Shown one piece after another: positions 58,922 to 64,000 of a DNA stretch of 64,000 nt. Location: assembly GCA_034189165.1 (NCBI GenBank), contig JAXHVN010000024.1, forward strand, positions 1-64,000, given 5' to 3'. Positions within the stretch are counted from its first letter, which is position 1. Each line of letters starts with the position of its first letter. This DNA is from JAASSS01 sp021767745. Lineage in GTDB: Bacteria > Pseudomonadota > Gammaproteobacteria > UBA5335. The translations under genes and the position numbers were made by a program. The notes beneath the pieces were generated by a model. It worked only from the letters and a program-made list of their open reading frames with translations, made no database searches and was not told where the DNA came from.

Positions 58922-59605
58922 ATGGCGAGAAGAACCAAGGACGAGGCGGAGGCAACGCGGGAACGGATTCTCGAGGCCGCCGAGCGGGTATTCCTGCAGC
59001 GCGGCGTGGCGCGCACGACGCTGGAGAACATCGCCTGCACCGCGGGCGTCACACGCGGCGCCATCTACTGGCATTTCCACAACAAGCTGGAAGTGTTCGA
59101 GGCGGTGCTCGATCGTGTGCAGCAGCCGATGTTCGCCTCGCTGATCGGTCTGCCGGACGAGCAGGAGGCCAGCCCCCTGGAGGCACTGCACCGGCTCTGT
59201 GCCTGCGCCTTCCGTCTGCTGACCACGGATGCCCGCTATCAGCGTGTCTACACCATCTTCTATCACCGCTGTGAGTTCGCGCCGGAATTGGCCGATTCGC
59301 TGCGCCAGCGGGCGGAGGCCGTGGAGCAGATCCTGCGCGCGCTGGAGCGCTACTTCGCCCGGCCGCACAACCGCGCCCGCCTGCGTCCCGGCCTGACACC
59401 GGCGCTGGCAGCGCGGATGGTGCACGTGTACGTGTCCGGCCTGCGCTACGACTGGCTGCGTGCGCCGGCCAGCTTCGACCTGCCGGCGCACTGGGAGGCA
59501 CTGCTCGATGCCTTCTTCGCCGGCCTGGTCACGCCGGCAGTGGCGCAGCCGGTGCCGGACGCGGCCGCCCCGGCCGAGCCCGAACGCCGCGCCGCCCGGC
59601 GCTAG
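58922..59605 (+). CDS. TetR/AcrR-family transcriptional regulator
   Basis: The 227-aa protein has an N-terminal helix-turn-helix (RILEAAERVFLQRG, TTLENIACTAGVTRGAIYWHF) with the AcrR/TtgR-like sequence and a helical ligand-binding domain. Such repressors control drug and solvent efflux and release DNA on binding the compound. It is tail-to-tail with the HAE1 pump genes, overlapping the permease stop by four bases, so it is the obvious local regulator, although the pump promoter lies outside the window. The C-terminus is Pro/Ala-rich and variable. Confidence 0.88.
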   Translation: MARRTKDEAEATRERILEAAERVFLQRGVARTTLENIACTAGVTRGAIYWHFHNKLEVFEAVLDRVQQPMFASLIGLPDEQEASPLEALHRLCACAFRLLTTDARYQRVYTIFYHRCEFAPELADSLRQRAEAVEQILRALERYFARPHNRARLRPGLTPALAARMVHVYVSGLRYDWLRAPASFDLPAHWEALLDAFFAGLVTPAVAQPVPDAAAPAEPERRAARR

Positions 59606-62600
59606 CGGCCGCCCTCGCCGCCGGGAGCGGCCGAGCGATCCTCGGCCTCGGCCGCCCGGCGCTTGCCGCCGAACCGTTCGCTCGCCGCCTCGATCAGGCG
59701 ATAGAACAGCGGCACGAAGATGATCGCCAGCAGCGTCGCCCCCAGCATGCCGCCGATCACGCCGGTGCCGATGGAGTGCCGGCTGCCGGCGCCGGCGCCG
59801 GAGGCGAGCGCCAGCGGCACCACGCCCATGATGAACGCCAGCGACGTCATGATGATCGGCCTGAATCGCAGCCGCGCCGCCTCCACCGCCGCGTCCCAGG
59901 CGTTCTTGCCGGACTGGCGGCTGAGCACGGCGAACTCGACGATCAGGATCGCGTTCTTCGCCGCCAGTCCGATCAGCACCAGCAGGCCCACCTGGAAGTA
60001 CAGGTCCACGTTCAGCCCGCGCAGCCAGATCGCGAGAATGGCACCGAACACGGCGAAGGGCACTGCCGTCACCACCGCGAGCGGCAGCGCCCAGCGCTCG
60101 TACTGGGCGGCGAGGATCAGGAACACCATGACGATGCCGAAGACGAACGCCAGCTGGCCGCTGCCGCTGGCCTCGATCTCCTGATAGGCGGCGCCGGTCC
60201 AGCCGAGCTGGTAGTCCTCGTCCAGCGTCTGCGCAGCGACCGCCTGCATGGCCGCGATCGCCTGACCGGAGCTGTAGCCGGGTGCGGGATCCCCCATGAT
60301 CTTGGCCGCCGGAAACACGTTGAAGCGGTCGATCAGGTCCGGCCCGCGGGCGCGCTCCGCGCTCACCAGCGAGGCGACGGGGATCATCTGGCCGCCGGCC
60401 GAGCGGACGAAGACATCACGCAGATCGCCGGCTTCCTCGCGGAATTCCGCCTCCGACTGCACGTTGACCTGATAGTTGCGGCCGAACAGGGTGAAGTCGT
60501 TGACGTACAGCGAGCCGAAGGTGCTCTGCAGCGTCTCGTAGACCATGTCGATCGGTACGCCCAGCGCCCGCGCCTTCTCCCGGTTGACCACCAGGCGATA
60601 GTTCGGCACCTGGGTGCTCAGCGTGCTGCGCACCCGGGTGAGCTCGGGCCGGCCGTTCGCCGCCTGCACCAGCTTGCCGGCGGTGGCCTCGATCTCGGCG
60701 GCCGGCGCCGCGGCGCGGCTCTGCAGGTAGGCCTCGAAGCCGCCGGTGGTGGAAATGCCGGTGATCGGCGGCGGGTTGAACGCGAGCACGTTCGCCTCGG
60801 GAATGCCGGCGCCGATGCCCATCACCGCGTCGGCGTAGCTCTGCGCGTCCTGCCCCGGCGCGGTGCGCTCGTGCCAGTCGGTCAGCGTGATGAACGAGGC
60901 GCCGGCATAGCTCTTCAGCGCGCCGGCCAGCAGATCGTAGCCGGCGAAGCTGGTCATGCCGCGCACCATGTCGTCCTCGACGACCTGTTCGGTGAACTCC
61001 TGCACGGCGGCCTGGGTGCGATTGAGCGAGGCGGCGGCCGGCAGCTGGGTCACGGCGATCACATAGCCTTGATCCTCCGGCGGCACCAGGCCGGTCGGCA
61101 CCCGTGCGAACAGCGCCACGGTCAGCGCGATCAGGCCGGCAAACAGCACCGTACCCAGCACCGCACGGCCGAGCAGGAAGCGCACGCTGGCGAGATAGCC
61201 GCCGGTCAGCGCGTCGAAGGCGCGGTTGAACCAGCGGAATGGCGCCCAGGGCTCGCCGTGCGTCGGCTTGAGGATCAGGGCGCACAGCGCCGGCGTGAGG
61301 GTGAGGGCGACGATGCCGGAGATGACCACCGAGACGGCGATGGTGATGGCGAACTGCCGATACATCACGCCGGTGAGTCCACCGAGAAAGCCGACCGGCA
61401 CGAACACCGCGACCAGCACCAGCACGATCGCGATCACCGGCCCTGTGACCTCCTGCATCGCCTTGATCGCCGCCTCGCGTGGTCCGAGGCCTTGCTCGCG
61501 CATGATGCGCTCGACGTTCTCCAGCACCACGATGGCGTCGTCCACCACGATGCCGATCGCCAGGATCATGCCGAACAGCGTCAGCAGGTTGATCGAGAAG
61601 CCCAGCAGATACATGCCGGCGAAGGTGCCGACCAGCGAGACCGGGATCGCCAGCAGCGGGATCAGCGTCGCGCGTACGTTCTGCAGGAACAGGAAGACCA
61701 CCACCACGACCAGCACCAGCGCCTCGATGAAGGTGTGCACCACCTCCTCGATGGACACTTCCACGAAGCGGGTGGTCGTGAACGGGATGGTGTATTCCAG
61801 CCCGGGCGGGAAGCGCGCCGCCAGCGCCTGCATCTGTGTCCGGACGGCCTGGGTCGTGTCCAGGGCGTTGGCGCCGGGCTGCAGGTAGAGCGCGATCGGC
61901 ACGGCCGGCTCGCCGTTGAAGGTGCCGGAGAACTGGTAGGTCTGGGCGCCGAGCTCGACGCGGGCGATGTCCTTCAGGCGCAGCGCCGAGCCGTCCGGAT
62001 TGGCGCGCACGATGATCTCGCGGAACTGCTCGACGTCCGAGAAGCGGCCTTCGGTGGTCACGGTGTAGGTGAAGGCGACCTGCTCACCCATCGGCGGCGC
62101 GCCGATGCTGCCGGCGGCGGCCTGCGTGTTCTGCTCGCGCAGCACGGCGGCGATGTCGCTCGGGGTGAGGCCGTACTGCGCGAGCTTGTCCGGCTGCAGC
62201 CAGACGCGCATGGAATAGTTGGCGGCGCCGAACAGCTGCGCATCGCCCACACCGGGAATGCGCTTGAGCTGGTCGATGATGCTGACCAGCGCGTAGTTGC
62301 TCATGAACAGCCGGTCGTAGCGCCCGTCGGGCGAGGTCAGCGTCACCAGCGCCAGGATGGAGCTGGAGCGCTTCTGCACCGTCACGCCCTGCTGGCGCAC
62401 CTGGTCCGGTACGCGCGGCAGGGCCGCCTGCACCCGGTTGTTGACATCGATGGTGGCCTGGTCGGGGTCGCTGCCGATGTCGAAGAACACCGACATGCGC
62501 ATGGTGCCGGCATCCGAACTGGTCGAGCGCATGTAGATCATGTTCTCGACGCCGTTGACCTGCTGCTCGATCGGCGCGGCGACCGTCTCGGAGATGGTTT

Positions 62601-62766
62601 GTGCGCTGGCGCCCGGGTAGCGCGCGTCCACCACCACTTCGGGTGGCACGATCTCCGGGTACTGCTCGATCGGCAGTGTGGTCATCGCGCCGAGGCCGGC
62701 CAGCACGATCACGATCGAGAGCACCGTGGCGAACACGGGCCGGTCGATGAAGAACCGGGAGATCAT
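59602..62766 (-). CDS. HAE1-type RND multidrug efflux permease
   Basis: The 1054-aa inner-membrane pump is an AcrB/MexB homologue. It starts MISRFFIDRPVFATVLSIV, and helix 4 has the proton-relay pair in GIVVDDAIVVLENVERIM. FTYTVTTEGRF, VNAAA-free porter loops and the late LIGLAAKNAILIVEFA are family blocks. It exports hydrophobic compounds by proton antiport in a complex with the adaptor encoded just upstream (four-base overlap) and an outer-membrane protein not found in this window. Confidence 0.93.
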   Translation of the reverse strand: MISRFFIDRPVFATVLSIVIVLAGLGAMTTLPIEQYPEIVPPEVVVDARYPGASAQTISETVAAPIEQQVNGVENMIYMRSTSSDAGTMRMSVFFDIGSDPDQATIDVNNRVQAALPRVPDQVRQQGVTVQKRSSSILALVTLTSPDGRYDRLFMSNYALVSIIDQLKRIPGVGDAQLFGAANYSMRVWLQPDKLAQYGLTPSDIAAVLREQNTQAAAGSIGAPPMGEQVAFTYTVTTEGRFSDVEQFREIIVRANPDGSALRLKDIARVELGAQTYQFSGTFNGEPAVPIALYLQPGANALDTTQAVRTQMQALAARFPPGLEYTIPFTTTRFVEVSIEEVVHTFIEALVLVVVVVFLFLQNVRATLIPLLAIPVSLVGTFAGMYLLGFSINLLTLFGMILAIGIVVDDAIVVLENVERIMREQGLGPREAAIKAMQEVTGPVIAIVLVLVAVFVPVGFLGGLTGVMYRQFAITIAVSVVISGIVALTLTPALCALILKPTHGEPWAPFRWFNRAFDALTGGYLASVRFLLGRAVLGTVLFAGLIALTVALFARVPTGLVPPEDQGYVIAVTQLPAAASLNRTQAAVQEFTEQVVEDDMVRGMTSFAGYDLLAGALKSYAGASFITLTDWHERTAPGQDAQSYADAVMGIGAGIPEANVLAFNPPPITGISTTGGFEAYLQSRAAAPAAEIEATAGKLVQAANGRPELTRVRSTLSTQVPNYRLVVNREKARALGVPIDMVYETLQSTFGSLYVNDFTLFGRNYQVNVQSEAEFREEAGDLRDVFVRSAGGQMIPVASLVSAERARGPDLIDRFNVFPAAKIMGDPAPGYSSGQAIAAMQAVAAQTLDEDYQLGWTGAAYQEIEASGSGQLAFVFGIVMVFLILAAQYERWALPLAVVTAVPFAVFGAILAIWLRGLNVDLYFQVGLLVLIGLAAKNAILIVEFAVLSRQSGKNAWDAAVEAARLRFRPIIMTSLAFIMGVVPLALASGAGAGSRHSIGTGVIGGMLGATLLAIIFVPLFYRLIEAASERFGGKRRAAEAEDRSAAPGGEGGR

Positions 62767-64000
62767 TGGGCGCCCGCCGTCTCGGCCGGCTGCGGCGCGG
62801 CCGGTGCCGCCGTCGCGACCTCCGGCGCATCGGCTGCGGCGTCGCGCGGCGCCAGGGCCCGGCCCGGCTGCACGCCGGCCAGCCCGCCGACCACCACCTG
62901 CTCGCCACCGCGCAGGCCGGCGGTGACGATCACCTCGCCGTCGTCCAGCTGCTGGCCCACGCTCACCGGCTGGGCGGCGGCCCGCTGGTGCTCATCGACC
63001 AGGTAGACCACCTCACCCTGCGGCCCCTCCACCAGCGCGGTGGCCGGTAGGGTGATCGCGTTCTCGACCGGCGCGCCGGCCAGGACCACACGCAGGAATT
63101 GGCCCGGCATCAGCAGGCCCGTGGGGTTCGGGAACAGTGCCCGCGCCTGCACGGTGCCGGTGTCGGCATCCACGTTCGGCGCGATGTAGTCCACCCGCCC
63201 GCGCTGCGGGTAGGGCGTGTCGTCCGGCAGCAGCACCTGCAGCGTCTGCTCGCCCGCCGGCGTCGGCACACCGGCGACCACCGTCAGCTCGCGCCGGCGT
63301 TCGGCCGCGTCGGCTTCCGGCAGGGAAAACAGCACGTGCAGCGGATCGAGCTGGCGCACGGTGGTCAGCAGGTCGCCCGGCGTCACGAGATTGCCCTCCG
63401 AGACCGCGCGCTGACCGGCCACCCCGTCGATCGGCGCCGTCACCCGCGTGTAGCCGAGATCGATGCGTGCGGCGCGCAGCCCCGCCTCGGCCCGCGCCTG
63501 TTCCGCCCGCCCGAGGTCCACGGCCGACCGCGCCTGATCGTACTGACGCTCGCTGACGTACTTGTCTTTATAGAGGGTCTGGATTTGCTTCCACTCGCGC
63601 TGCGCCTGGGCCAGCTGCGCCTTCGCCCGTTCCAGCTCGGCCTCGGCCTGCTGTACGCGGGCCTCGTAGGGCGCGCGCTCGATCTGGAACAGCACGGCGC
63701 CGGCCTTCACCCAGCTGCCTTCCTCGTAGCGGCGCGCCACGATCTCGCCTTCCACCCGTGCCCGCACGTCGGCTTCCTGCTCGGCCCGGGCCCGGGCCGG
63801 ATACGTGCGCTGTGGCACCACGGTGCGCGCAGTCACGCGCCGCACCTCCACCTGTGCCGGCGGCGGTTCAGCCGACTGCCGGGCCTCCTGCTCCTGCTGG
63901 GCCTCCCCTTGATTGCAGCCGGCCAGCAGGCCGGCCAGCATCACGCTCGCCAGCAGGCCGAGGCCGAGGCGATAGCTCCGGAGTGCGGATCGGGGAGAGA
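62763..64000 (-). CDS. AcrA/MexA-type efflux adaptor lipoprotein (5' end outside window)
   Basis: The open frame reads without a stop to the right edge. The visible N-terminus is SPRSALRSYRLGLGLLASV, then MLAGLLAGC. The lipobox LAGC shows that the real start is just beyond the window, since the GTG at 63944 would cut the signal peptide in half. The adaptor then has the coiled-coil hairpin (AEAELERAKAQLAQAQRE, LGRAEQARAEAGLRAARI), lipoyl halves (VKAGAVLFQIE and TRVTAPIDG) and the barrel domain (LLMPGQFLRV). It joins the permease to an outer-membrane channel. It is co-translated with the permease gene. Confidence 0.92.
   Translation of the reverse strand, partial: SPRSALRSYRLGLGLLASVMLAGLLAGCNQGEAQQEQEARQSAEPPPAQVEVRRVTARTVVPQRTYPARARAEQEADVRARVEGEIVARRYEEGSWVKAGAVLFQIERAPYEARVQQAEAELERAKAQLAQAQREWKQIQTLYKDKYVSERQYDQARSAVDLGRAEQARAEAGLRAARIDLGYTRVTAPIDGVAGQRAVSEGNLVTPGDLLTTVRQLDPLHVLFSLPEADAAERRRELTVVAGVPTPAGEQTLQVLLPDDTPYPQRGRVDYIAPNVDADTGTVQARALFPNPTGLLMPGQFLRVVLAGAPVENAITLPATALVEGPQGEVVYLVDEHQRAAAQPVSVGQQLDDGEVIVTAGLRGGEQVVVGGLAGVQPGRALAPRDAAADAPEVATAAPAAPQPAETAGAQ

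Noticed and set aside
59776..63006. A 1076-codon plus-strand open frame
   Set aside because: It is antisense to the RND permease and adaptor. Composition is typical of a shadow frame.

Overview
The window is GC-rich bacterial chromosome with dense, mostly short intergenic gaps. I see no tRNA, rRNA, insertion sequence, phage gene or CRISPR array. The gene content points to a gammaproteobacterium: MsrP/MsrQ, PpnN, CzcCBA-type and HAE1-type RND pumps, a di-heme cytochrome c peroxidase, a PAS-GGDEF-EAL protein and a Fur-box-like site. It carries a copper membrane monooxygenase (PmoCAB/AmoCAB superfamily), an additional orphan PmoC, acyl-CoA dehydrogenases and an actinobacterial-style GlgE glycogen pathway. 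An alkane- or hydrocarbon-oxidising gammaproteobacterium, perhaps in or near Nevskiales, would fit, but that placement is inference from gene content only.

Layout. 1-3950: the 3' end of an acyl-CoA dehydrogenase gene, a two-gene operon (AfsA-like hotdog protein plus FAD amine-oxidase-like enzyme), a small secreted protein and a MAPEG protein. 4075-12945: an operon converting trehalose to branched glucan (amylase-GlgE fusion, TreS-maltokinase fusion, GlgB). 12983-18871: a Gly/Met-rich secreted protein, a PQQ-type sugar dehydrogenase, CsbD, an EF-hand protein, cytochrome c peroxidase, a Yip1-like membrane protein and an HAD phosphatase. 18872-19291: the only gap over 300 bases. It holds a strong minus-strand terminator and a candidate small RNA. 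19292-31249: a GluR0-like ligand-gated channel, a rhomboid protease, a cyclic-di-GMP enzyme, a macrodomain protein, MsrPQ, PpnN, a methyltransferase, and CstA with a CC-ending small protein and an ArsA-type ATPase. 31335-35862: the orphan PmoC, a phosphofructokinase and two acyl-CoA dehydrogenases. 35930-44975: small enzymes, including a tandem-hotdog protein, a Clp-fold proteinase, NAD synthetase and an SDR. 45017-48040: the pmoCAB operon. 48222-49089: a flavodoxin-like protein and a DUF2237 protein. 49079-55650: a CzcCBA-type metal efflux operon. 55791-64000: a DUF2254 protein, a ferritin-like protein, a luciferase-family enzyme and an AcrAB-like pump with a TetR regulator.

How the genes work together. 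The clearest modules are glycogen synthesis through trehalose, maltose and maltose 1-phosphate, and the copper monooxygenase. The orphan pmoC and the pmoCAB operon lie about 16 kb apart. Each has the same near-palindrome (TGAACG, two bases, CGTT, pyrimidine, A) overlapping its likely -35 element at almost the same distance from the start codon, so I infer they share one regulator, probably TetR-type. The acyl-CoA dehydrogenases would fit further oxidation of hydrocarbon-derived acyl-CoAs, but no physical link to pmo is visible.
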